Assembly (NCBI GenBank): GCA_963700305.1
Contig: CAVOXB010000021.1
Span: 1 to 64,000, forward strand
From: Desulfomonile sp963700305
GTDB taxonomy: Bacteria; Desulfobacterota; Desulfomonilia; Desulfomonilales; Desulfomonilaceae
Reading direction: 5' to 3'
Length of the DNA: 64,000 nucleotides
Position numbers and translations under genes: made by a program. This document shows, piece by piece, positions 28,064 through 37,015 of the stretch (position 1 is its first letter; the number at the start of each line of letters is the position of its first letter). The notes under the pieces are model-generated. The model was not told the origin of the DNA and made no database searches. It was given only the letters and a program-made list of their open reading frames with translations.

Positions 28064-30101
28064 ATGAGCGATAAGAAGCTACCAAGTTTTGAAGCGGATG
28101 AGGAATCATCAGATTACTTCGATCAGGACATTTCCACACACACCATCGACCTCCAAACCCTTGTTCATGAAATAGGCTTATTTGAGACCCGTGCCTTCAG
28201 AGATCTTTCGGAAACGGATTTCGGTAAATTGCTGCAAGCAATCCCGGCTCCTACTCTTTTGATTGACCGCTCCGCTACGATAATCTTTGCGAACCAATCG
28301 TGGAAGAAGATCAATGAAAGTTACAGGGCCATAGTTGGTCGCCCCTTTTGTTCGATTTTTCCCAAACGATCGGTGGCTACGGCTGCAAACTCAATCGTGG
28401 AGAAAGGCTTCACGACGAGAAAACCGCTCGTTGCAAATGCAGTGCTGGAAATTGAGCAGACCAGAATCTGGGGAAGAATGCATTTTCGCTCCTTGCGGAT
28501 GGGTAATGAAAGGGCTCTAATAGTTCTCGTGGAGGACCTTACTAGTGAAAAAAAGCAGCTGATTCTGACCCAGAAACACAAGGAAGACTTGCTAAGAACA
28601 CCAAGAAGAGCTGGAAAAGCGTGTTAAGCAAAGAACTTCCGCGTTGAAAACCATGAATGAAAAACTTCTTGCGAGCCGCTCTAGCTTCACAAGCATCGTG
28701 GAAAAAACTGGCGAGGGCATTTTGGTCGTAGACTCCGAGCAATATGGTTCATTACGCTAATCCGTCTGCGGTATCTCTCCTGGGACGCCCAAGGGATGAG
28801 CTTGTTGGGCGGCATCTTGGACTGAAAGTGTTTCCTGGCCAGATTGCAGAGGTTCGAGGAAAGCGTTTGAGCGGAGAATCCGGGGTTCTCGAAGTACACG
28901 TGGAGTCCACAGACTGGAACGAGAGGCCAGCCATGCTTTTGATGCTTCGGGATATCACCGATCGTAAACGGGCTGAGCAGGAAATGCTTAAGACCGAAAA
29001 ATTCGAGTCCCTCGAGCTTGTTGCCGGAGGCATTGCTCACGACTTCAACAACTTGTTGACAGGGACCATAGCGAACATCTCTTTGGCCAAGATGCATGCG
29101 ACTCGTGGGAACGCCCAGTATGAAGCTTTACGAAATGCCGAGAAGGCGGCGACAGGCGCAAAGAATTTGACTCAACAACTATTGACGTTCACGAAAGGAG
29201 GGGGACCCGTTAAGAAGCCTGGATCTATTTCCCGGCTACTCAAGGACAGCATAACTCTTGCGTTGAGCGGCTCCAGCATAAAAAGCGAGAGTCAATATAC
29301 CTTCTGGGCTGTGGTCCAGCGGAAATAGACGAGCAACAGATTGGGCAAGTGTTCCAGAACATCCTTATAAACGCGTCTGCAGGCAATGCCGAGTGGCGGC
29401 ACCTTAACAACGAGTGCAGAGAACCTCTTTTGTCGGGAGACGATGTCTCGCCCAATCCCTCAGAGCAGGAAAATATGTCAAGGTAACTATACGGGATACA
29501 GGGTGCGGAATAGCTCGGGAGGACCCTCTCCAAAATCTTTGATCCTTACTATACTACGAAACCTAAAGGTTCGGGAATCGGGCTTGCCACAGCATATTCT
29601 GTGATCAAGAGACACGGCGGGGCTATCGATGTGCATTCCACCGTTGATGTAGGCACCACATTCTTCATTTATTTGCCTGCCTCTCTAGAGTATGAGATAG
29701 AGGTCCCTGTTGCCGAATCGGAAGAGACGCCGTTCCTCGGAACTGGAAACATTCTCTTGATGGATGATGACGAGGCGATCCGAGTGGTTGCGGGGGATCT
29801 GTTGAAGCTATTGGGCTACGAGGTCGTGCTAGCCGAAGATGGTCTGAAATGCCTTGAAAATTACAAGGCGGCAATGGAGTCTGGACGGCCTTTTAATGCC
29901 GTAATTATGGACTTGACAGTGCCGGGTGGAATGGGGGGCAAGGAAGCCATGGAGAAACTCCTGGAAATTGATCCGAAGGTGAGGGCAATCGTTTCAAGTG
30001 GGTACTCGACTGACCCTATAATGTCCAACTATCAGCAACACGGTTTCATGGGCATAGTCGCCAAGCCATACAATGCCCTCGAACTGAGCAGAGCTCTCTA
30101 G
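28064..30101 (+). pseudogene. PAS hybrid histidine kinase with receiver domain, at least six frameshifts
   Basis: Degraded paralog of the intact 705-residue kinase at 32360-34477. Starting at ATG 28064 (AGGGGA upstream) it has the same sensory module (FGKLLQAIPAPTLLIDRSAT, TRIWGRMHFRSLRMGNERAL), a coiled coil, a PAS domain (from 28744), the His box LVAGGIAHDFNNLL, an ATPase region (QQIGQVFQNILINA, MPSGGTLTTSAENL, KRHGGAIDVHSTVDVGTTFF) and a C-terminal receiver (ILLMDDDEAIRVVAGDLLKL, VIMDLTVPGGMGG, VAKPYN). Frame changes fall near 28600, 28742, 29315, 29382, and at least twice between 29430 and 29600. With that many lesions no functional protein can be made from this sequence as given; this is the most damaged gene in the window. 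Confidence 0.85.
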
Positions 30102-30170
30102 GAATTGATAGCTGAAGAAAGTATCTGACGAGGGCCAATACAATACCCGGTCAAACGAGTAGCACTTTCT

Positions 30171-30229
30171 TGGGTAGGACGGGCATCTTGCCCGTTATTG
30201 AATCGACAGGCGAGGCGCCTGTCCCACCA
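30171..30229. repeat. REP-like double hairpin
   Basis: Two adjoining stems, ACGGGCATCTTGCCCGT and GACAGGCGAGGCGCCTGTC, in the spacing typical of a widespread bacterial intergenic repeat. It lies between the 3' ends of two convergent genes. Confidence 0.6.
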
Positions 30230-30341
30230 TTGCTTTTGCTCACGAAATGAACTCTTTGAAGAAGCCTTGGCATAAGTATCCGCTTTTTGTGTCCCAGAAA
30301 GTTCGCGGCGCTGCATTTTGGCTGTCAGAACCACAACCTCC

Positions 30342-31185
30342 TCAGATCGTTAGAGAGAGAACTAAAGCCCAGGCAATTACCGTTGCGAACCAGCCGACCA
30401 TTATGCAAGTTTTTATTCCGACAGACATTCTGCGGTTTCGGTAAAGGCCATAGAATCCCAATGGGAAAATACCCAATAGTACAAGCATCAGTATGATAGG
30501 CCGATCATACCAAGCGATCTCTAATGGATTTGCGCTTAGGCGTTCCTCCGGATTCGGTTCATTTTCCTTATTTGCGGTGGAAGGCCTTTCTCTTTCTCCA
30601 TTACCGTTCGCGACGTCATTCACGACTGTGCGTTGTCTGGGCTCATTCTCTATTTCAACTGCTGAAGACGGACAAGAATTAACTCTCAACTGCATTAGAG
30701 CATCACTGAGGCTTAACTTGTCTTCTCTCAAATCAATCGTATGATCGTCGCGGCCAGGACGTCCTCGGTCACAATCGGCCTGCGTGAGCAGACCCAAGGA
30801 AATCAGTTTTTCGAACAGGCTTGTGATCCCCTTGGGAGACAGGCGGTATTTTTCCATGAGACCGGAATCATTCATGCCCGACCTGATGTCTCTGGCCGCT
30901 TCCTGTGCATTGATCGTTCGGGCAGATTTACTTCTAGTCGGTAGAGCATTGACCGGATCTTTCTGCCCGGAAAGATCTGCCTCTGGTATGACAACAGTAC
31001 CCAGGGAAACCGTGTAAGCGGTTTTGCATCTCTCCCAGATCTATGAATCCGGTGTTTACCACCTTGTCGAAGAGACTTTGAAGACCGTTTGGGGAGAGCC
31101 CATATTTTTTCATCAGTGCGGCGTCATCCACTCCTGATCTGATGTCGGCCACCGCCTCTTTAGCGCTGATTTTCCTTCTTTCCAT
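30342..31185 (-). pseudogene. Tandem DIRSGM-module protein with C-terminal membrane segments, frameshifted
   Basis: ATG 31185 starts MERRKISAKEAVADIRSG, then LMKKYGLSPNGLQSLFDKV: one complete module. After a frame change near 31015 the protein continues (SLGTVVIPEADLSGQKDPVN) into a second copy (INAQEAARDIRSGM, LMEKYRLSPKGITSLFEKL), a charged linker, and two hydrophobic segments (RPIILMLVLLGIFPLGFYGL and CIMVGWFATVIAWALVLSL), ending at 30342. So it is one gene of about 280 codons with two tandem modules and a membrane anchor, not two genes. The ATG at 30875 lies inside module two and is not a real start. Function unknown; the modules would face the cytoplasm. Confidence 0.7.
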
Positions 31186-31335
31186 CGGAGACCTCCCCCC
31201 TGTAGCGTGTGAAGGCGGTGAACGCCGTCATAGGGTCCCTCTCTTGAAGCAAATGCACTAGCTTGCTTGGCCCTGGTTTTGGGCCATGGCCTATCGAAAT
31301 CTGGCTTTCTATCTTATAATTATTCCCAGTTTATT

Positions 31336-32013
31336 TTAGGAAACTCCTGCCAATGCAAACTCTGCCCCCACAACTGTCTTCAGAAGACCCAAATTTTCTT
31401 TGGATATTGATGTGATCTCAAATCCTGCGTCAGGAATCTCTCCAGGATCATTGTGGGCCGAAATCCATCGACATTGACATTCGAACTCTAGATTTCCGGT
31501 CTCCTTGAAATCACTGACGTTGACGAAAAGAGATTTCTTCTCGTCCGAATTGCCTTTTATACCTCGGGTCCTCAGACCCCTTTCTGACAAGTCCATGATG
31601 AGAGCAGGCCGTTCGGGTGCTGCCACCTCATAGACCTTTGTTACGAGTAATGGACTGTGCACGCGAGGAGAACAGCGCCGTTCCGAAATCGTGGGGTAAA
31701 CAGGAAGCTTGCCGTCGTTGAATCCTAATTCTCGCTCCTTGAGCAGTCCCAATTCTCCTATATTCTTCAATACTTTGTCAAAATGGTCTTTTCTGAAGCC
31801 ATTTACACTTGCTATTTCGGCCGGGGGCATTCCTGCCTTGAAATCCGCAAGAATATGTAGCGCACGGCGATCTCTTTCACACCGCAATTGTTCGATAATA
31901 ACATCAACTCTTTGCGAAGAGAGTCCGAATTTATTCATAAGGTCCCGCTTAGTCGAAAGGGACGAAATAGCGCGCAAAATTTCCATTGCCGATATTCGCC
32001 TTATTTTCTTCAA
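31336..32013 (-). CDS. PilZ-domain protein with two diverged N-terminal modules
   Basis: A 225-residue protein. Residues 5-45 (RRISAMEILRAISSLS, LMNKFGLSSQRVDVIIEQL) and 55-95 (ALHILADFKAGMPPAEIASV, FDKVLKNIGELGLL) resemble the short module shared by several proteins here, in tandem. The C-terminal half from about 112 (SERRCSPRVHSPLLVTKVYE, IMDLSERGLRTRGI, FECQCRWI, GFEITSISKENLGLL) has the PilZ pattern: an R-x3-R-like start, D/N-x-S-x-x-G, and a final strand-helix. PilZ domains bind c-di-GMP; the R-x3-R here reads R-C-S-P-R, so binding is plausible. It belongs to the leftward group of 30.3-34.5 kb and fits the c-di-GMP genes at 54-61 kb. Confidence 0.72.
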   Translation of the reverse strand: MKKIRRISAMEILRAISSLSTKRDLMNKFGLSSQRVDVIIEQLRCERDRRALHILADFKAGMPPAEIASVNGFRKDHFDKVLKNIGELGLLKERELGFNDGKLPVYPTISERRCSPRVHSPLLVTKVYEVAAPERPALIMDLSERGLRTRGIKGNSDEKKSLFVNVSDFKETGNLEFECQCRWISAHNDPGEIPDAGFEITSISKENLGLLKTVVGAEFALAGVS

Positions 32014-32033
32014 ACAGGTTTCCCTTCACACAG

Positions 32034-32243
32034 TTACCACTGACCAGCTCCCACTTGCTGGGAATTTACCAAGAGCCCTTTTTCCGTATCTGAAAGTTCG
32101 CAGCGGATAGAATCCATTACAGACACTATTTCTGCCCAACTTTCTGGTAAAGTCCCCCGATTAACCAACGCTCTCATTATCTCTCCAACCTCGCCCAGAC
32201 CATCGATCGCGCGGCCAATCAATATAATTTCCTGGTCATTCAT
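32034..32243 (-). CDS. Small hypothetical protein
   Basis: 69 residues from ATG 32243, which has AGGAGG upstream (ATAGGAGGCAAT), favouring it over the Met at 32261. The product (MNDQEIILIGRAIDGLGEVG, IMRALVNRGTLPESWAEIV) looks amphipathic-helical with no signal or membrane segment. It lies between the kinase at 34477 and the PilZ protein, all leftward, and may be a small regulator of that group. Not recognised. Confidence 0.5.
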   Translation of the reverse strand: MNDQEIILIGRAIDGLGEVGEIMRALVNRGTLPESWAEIVSVMDSIRCELSDTEKGLLVNSQQVGAGQW

Positions 32244-32359
32244 ATTGCCTCCTATTTCCAAGTACCAACTTCCACCTAACCAGACTTTTGGATAGGTACC
32301 TCAGTCTTGATCACATTACTCTTAAATCGCTTCCACTAGGGGGCCGCTGATGAAAGCCA

Positions 32360-34477
32360 TCAACCATGCGACGGTTTTTTTGACAAAATAACTGTTCGCA
32401 AAATTTCACCAAGCTCCACAGCATTGTACGGCTTCGCAATGACTCCCGCAAAGCCATACTGTTTGAAATCAATCATGATAGGGTGATTAATATGGCCCGT
32501 AGAAAGGATCACTTTAGCCTTGGGGTCAATTTCCAGAATCTTCTTCGTGGCTTCTCTTCCTCCCATTCCTCCGGGAACTGTAAAATCCATAATCACGATG
32601 TTGAAAGGAGTTTTTAAGTCCATCGCGGTGTTATACTTCTCGATTGCTTGATCCCCATTTTCAGCAGTCTCTACCTGATATCCCAGCAGCGACAGCAAAT
32701 CGCTTGCCACCTCCCGAATATCTTGCTCATCATCCATGATCAAAATCTTGCCCCTGCCGTAAATTGGCGTTTCATTTGGGACTATTAGGGTTTCAGCGCA
32801 TCGATCCGAGGCGGGCAGATAGACGAAAAAGCTTGTGCCGACCCCTAGACGAGATTCGACCTCCATACGTCCACCATGCTTTTTGATTATGGCATAAGAG
32901 GTGGCCAGGCCCAGCCCGCTACCTGTAGATTTTGTGGTGAAATATGGATCAAAAATTTTGGAAAGATTCTGAGGAGAAATTCCAGATCCTGTATCCCTTA
33001 TGATCGTTCTAACATATCGTCCCTCAGGTGACTGAGCCGCATCCGTTCGTGGTTCAGCCCCAACAACGATGTTTTCTCCCTTAATCATTACGGTTCCGCC
33101 GTCTGGCATCGACTGTTTGGCATTTATTATTAGGTTTTGAAATACCATGCTGATTTGCGAAGGCTCTATCTCTGTCGCCCAAAGATCATCACCAACTCCT
33201 AACTTGCATTTCACATTTGAACCGCTCAGAGCAAGAGCAGCGGTTTCTCTGAGCAATGGAGCCAATGAAGTGGGCTTCTTGATGGGCGGTCGGCCTTTGG
33301 TGAACGTCAAAAGCTGCCTGGTCAGATCTCGAGCTTTTGATGAAGCCTTTTCAGCTTTAGTGAGAGCATCGTAGACAGGCGAACCTCGATCGCTGCGAAT
33401 TTTCGCGAGAGAAATATTCGCAATATTTGCAGTCAGGAGATTGTTAAAATCATGCGCCAAGCCACCAGCAATCAATTCAAGAGATTCCAATTTTTGAACT
33501 CTCAACAGCTCTTGCTGAGTTCGTTTACGTTCGGTAATATCTCTGAACATAGCAATATATGCAGCTTTTCCATTCCACTGAGTACGACCCAGATGTATTT
33601 CCGCTGTTCCAGGTTCCCCGCTAGGCCGCACTATATCGATTTCAGAGGTTTGTCCGGGCACAAGCGATATCGAAAGACGTTCGCCAGTCAAAGGCTCTGG
33701 GGTTCGTCCGAAAAAGCGGGCGGTGGCGCGATTTGCGTAGATAATGATGCCTTGGGGGTCCAAGATCGCAATTCCGTCGGAGCTTTTTTCTACGATACTG
33801 TTGAAGTTATCCCGGCTTTCTTCCAGGGCTAATTGGGTTCTGCCCCGCTCCTCGATTTCCTCTCGGAATCGTTCATTGGTTAATTTCAGTTCCGCAGTTT
33901 GCTCGTGCAACTGCCTTTCATATTTTTCTTTGGCTTGCCGCAGGATTTCTTTACTCGTTTCAATCAAGAGGATGTGCTTTTTTTCCAGCGTCAAATCCAC
34001 AATTAGCACTAGCACGAATCGAGCGTCTCCTAGTCTCAGTGATCGAAAATTCATTCGGCCCCATACTCTATTTGCGCCCACTTCTACTAGCCCTTCGCTC
34101 ACTTGAAGTTTTCTCGTTAAGAAAATTTTTTCAAGTATTCCCTTAAAATTTGCGGCATCCCTCGTGCGGGGAAACAGAGAACAAAATTGTGAAGGCTCGG
34201 ACTTTCCTAGGTCAGAGCCAAGTTTTTGAGAAGACTCGTTGGCAAAAACTATGGAAAAATTACAGTCTACCAATAATGCGGGAATGGGTAGAGCGCTTAA
34301 AATCTTGCCCAAAGAAGTTAAACGAAATCCCCGAAGATCAAAACTGCCCGACTCAGTTAATTGACTGGGAAACAGTCCGTTAACGTCTATGGTATCAGTC
34401 AACAGATCACGATAGGCCGCCGCTGAGGAGCTAGGAGTCGGTTCTTCATTTGGAGTTTTTTTTGTCATCCTTGCCAA
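32360..34477 (-). CDS. PAS hybrid histidine kinase with C-terminal receiver
   Basis: An intact 705-residue cytoplasmic kinase without membrane segments. Order: disordered N-terminus; a sensory PAS-like module (residues 44-165: GSFDLRGFRLTSLGKILSAL, NRVWGRMNFRSLRLGDARFV); a coiled coil 175-225; PAS 220-318; HisKA with H342 in GGLAHDFNNLL; HATPase with N-box INAKQ at 451-455 and G-boxes DTGSGI, GSGLGL; and a receiver 575-698 with acidic D582/D583, phospho-acceptor D631 and K683. HDFNNLL-type kinases often pass phosphate to a receiver in the same chain. It is the intact sister of the wrecked kinase at 28064 and a relative of that at 55878. Confidence 0.92.
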   Translation of the reverse strand: MARMTKKTPNEEPTPSSSAAAYRDLLTDTIDVNGLFPSQLTESGSFDLRGFRLTSLGKILSALPIPALLVDCNFSIVFANESSQKLGSDLGKSEPSQFCSLFPRTRDAANFKGILEKIFLTRKLQVSEGLVEVGANRVWGRMNFRSLRLGDARFVLVLIVDLTLEKKHILLIETSKEILRQAKEKYERQLHEQTAELKLTNERFREEIEERGRTQLALEESRDNFNSIVEKSSDGIAILDPQGIIIYANRATARFFGRTPEPLTGERLSISLVPGQTSEIDIVRPSGEPGTAEIHLGRTQWNGKAAYIAMFRDITERKRTQQELLRVQKLESLELIAGGLAHDFNNLLTANIANISLAKIRSDRGSPVYDALTKAEKASSKARDLTRQLLTFTKGRPPIKKPTSLAPLLRETAALALSGSNVKCKLGVGDDLWATEIEPSQISMVFQNLIINAKQSMPDGGTVMIKGENIVVGAEPRTDAAQSPEGRYVRTIIRDTGSGISPQNLSKIFDPYFTTKSTGSGLGLATSYAIIKKHGGRMEVESRLGVGTSFFVYLPASDRCAETLIVPNETPIYGRGKILIMDDEQDIREVASDLLSLLGYQVETAENGDQAIEKYNTAMDLKTPFNIVIMDFTVPGGMGGREATKKILEIDPKAKVILSTGHINHPIMIDFKQYGFAGVIAKPYNAVELGEILRTVILSKKPSHG

Positions 34478-35434
34478 GAGCCTGCGCGGAGATCATCTAG
34501 GCAGACCTAGTCAGCTATTTCCCATGATGCTTCTTAGTAGCCCGACTGTCCCCCAGGTGATGCGTTTTCTTGAAATCCGGGTGGGTAAATTGGGATCCCT
34601 CCCTGCGACTTGTCGTCTATACGTTTTTCAGCTCAGAGTCAATTCTATTCTCTCCTAAGCGGAAAGCCTTCACTAAACCTGGTTCCTTTTGAACAGAATT
34701 CGCAACGGAAGAGCCTCTGTCGCTTCCGCCATTGATCCTCCCGTAATCGAGCAAATTTTCACTTCTTTCACCGATCCGAAACACTTTAGTCTGCCTACAG
34801 CTTACCGAAAGAGATCAACAAAGCTCCGATCACACGCGTTCTCGCTAAAAGGGAACGCCATTCGCGAACGAAGAGGATATTCGAATACCTTGCCTGCCCG
34901 AAGGCGGAAAATCGCTCAGAATGATTCCCAGGAGCAGTCCTCGCGACGGTTGGCAGAGCAGTCCAAATGTGCGGTTTGATATCAACACAGCACTGTGCGG
35001 TCCATAATCAGTCACTTCAGCTTCCCCCTTGGCTCAATTCGAGGGCACTGTGTTCGGACAGAGTACTACGCAGACGTTTGTAGTTGACCGGGGACATCCG
35101 TTGAGCTAGGCTCAACTACTCGGTAAAACGAGGTGTTTGTTATCAACTTGAGGACGGTCTTGTCTTTATCGGGTCCGGGGGAAAGTTGTAGTGTAACCTT
35201 TTCTCGCTTCAAACATCGTTTTCCGGATTCGCCGCCAGTCTCAGGCCCCCGCAAGCGAAGGACTGCAGCGTGAATCCGGATAAGACGCCGAGCTATGAAG
35301 GAACTACGCCAAGCCACTGACCTGGCACGGCTTGGGCGCATGGGAAGATAGCGTGTTATCTGGGAACGAAATCCCGAAAGTGGGCTTTTCTAACACAACC
35401 GTCCAGACACTCGGCACAAGATTGAGGAGATAGA
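34478..35434. other. Long intergenic region, nothing recognised
   Basis: Almost 1 kb between divergent genes. The frames open here (for example 34689-34979 rightward, 35066-35341 leftward) lack ribosome sites and protein-like composition. No repeats, tRNA or clear promoter noticed. AGGAG at about 35424 serves the next gene. Confidence 0.35.
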
Positions 35435-36766
35435 ATGCAGACCACGTCGATTGACCGGGTATCCCCGATAGCAAGCCCTCAGCGAGTGTGGGGTTGGGCG
35501 GCGGCATTGCTAGGTCTCGCGTTCTGGTATTGCCCGCCTTCGCGGAAGGACCGAAGGAGAATTCTGCCGATGCAACGTCACGCTGGTGGCGTGGGAATAT
35601 GCATACCCACACTTTCTGGAGCGACGGCGACGATTTTCCAGAGACTGTCGGCAAGTGGTACAAGGACCACGGTTACCAATTCTTGGTCTATACAGATCAC
35701 AACGTTCTGCTCAAAGGTGAGCGATGGAAACGCATGCCAGAGAAGCACCAAGCCCTGGAGAAATACCGCAACCTGTTCGGCGGCCGGTCCGTACAAACTC
35801 GGCTGGACGAGTCGCTACAGATGCAGATTCGATTAGGGCCGTTGAGCGACTTTCGCGCGGAGTTCGAGGAGCCGCAGCGATTCCTGATGATTATGGGCAG
35901 TGAGATTACTGATAAACATGGCGTGCATTTACTTGCGTTCGACCTTGACAAGCGCATTTCTCCGGTTGGGGGAAGTGCAGCAAAACGCGGCAATATGTTG
36001 AAGGAGAATGTGCGGCGTATAAGCGAATATCGCGATCACAAAGGGCGTCACCGGTTTGCCGTGTTGGCCCATCCTAACTATAAATGGGCGATCACGGCGG
36101 AGATGATGGCTCCGATTGCTGACCTTCGGTTTTTCGAGGTATACAACTCGTCTCCGGGCGTTCGGAATGACGGCGATGCACACCGAGCGAGCACCGACCG
36201 CATATGGGACATCGTGTTGGCGTTGCGTCTGGGCGCTAAGAAAGGCAAATTGCTCTACGGATTGGCAACGGATGATGCGCACAACTACCACGGCGGGGGT
36301 GCGGGCCCCGGGAGGGGATGGGTGATGGTCCGCAGTCAGCGGCTGGAGCCGGAGATGATTCTCGATGCGATGGATCGGGGCGACTTCTACTCGACCACCG
36401 GTGTGATCCTTCGCGACATCCGACTCCAAGGCAATATTATTCGCGTCCAGATAGAAACCGAGGGACGGCGTGAAATACCTTACGGAATATGTAGGAACCC
36501 GCCGCGGGTTCGACCCGTCTAGCAAACCCACGCTAGATGCCAGTGGCAAAGAGATCTCCAACACGACGCGCACCTACAGCCGGCAGATCGGCGAGGTGTT
36601 CGCTCGCAGCGAGGATATTTGCTCCAGCTACAAGTTTTCCGGCGACGAATTGTATGTTCGAGTGCAGATCACTTCAACGGTCGACCGTGTGGACGGTGTC
36701 ACAGGGAAACCGCTCGGGGGCAAGCAGCGGGCGTGGGGGCAACCAATGATCCTTAAGCCGAGATGA
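35435..36766 (+). pseudogene. PHP-type metallohydrolase (CehA/McbA-like), exported, two frameshifts
   Basis: ATG 35435 is preceded by GAGGAGAT. The N-terminus (RVWGWAAALLGLAF joined near 35520 to VLVLPAFAEG) makes a signal peptide. The PHP-type domain follows: N-M-H-T-H-T-F-W-S-D-G-D-D (metal-binding HxH and acidic residues), FLVYTDHNVLL, FLMIMGSEITDKHGVHLLAF, FAVLAHPNYKW, LLYGLATDDAHNYHGGGAGP. The metal ligands expected of CehA/McbA-like hydrolases are all present. A second frame change near 36472 leads to KYLTEYVGTRRGFDP and a beta-rich end (LYVRVQITSTVDRVDGVTGK). Corrected length is about 443 codons. Likely a periplasmic phosphoesterase-type enzyme; substrate unknown. Confidence 0.75.
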
Positions 36767-37015
36767 GAACAACAGAGTCTTGTCGAGGAAAAGGGCTCCG
36801 AGTCGGGAGTGTGATCAATGCCGCAGCTGTCCGACAAACGTCTTATGGCAGGGCCTATTGATCGGTTCTACCCTACTGTCCTTTTGCCAGCGGATCCTTC
36901 CCGAGCCGTCTGCTCCCGTCCCAATCGTGCCAGTGTTGAAAGCAACCTTTGACTCAAAGGGGCATTCTGAGTACCATGATTAGTCTATGGGGCAGCCAGC
37001 GACACGCAATTTTTC

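Noticed and set aside
34689..35341. Frames of 91-96 codons in the long gap before the PHP-type gene
   Set aside because: Arginine/serine-rich in a way expected of non-coding sequence, no start signals, no domain.
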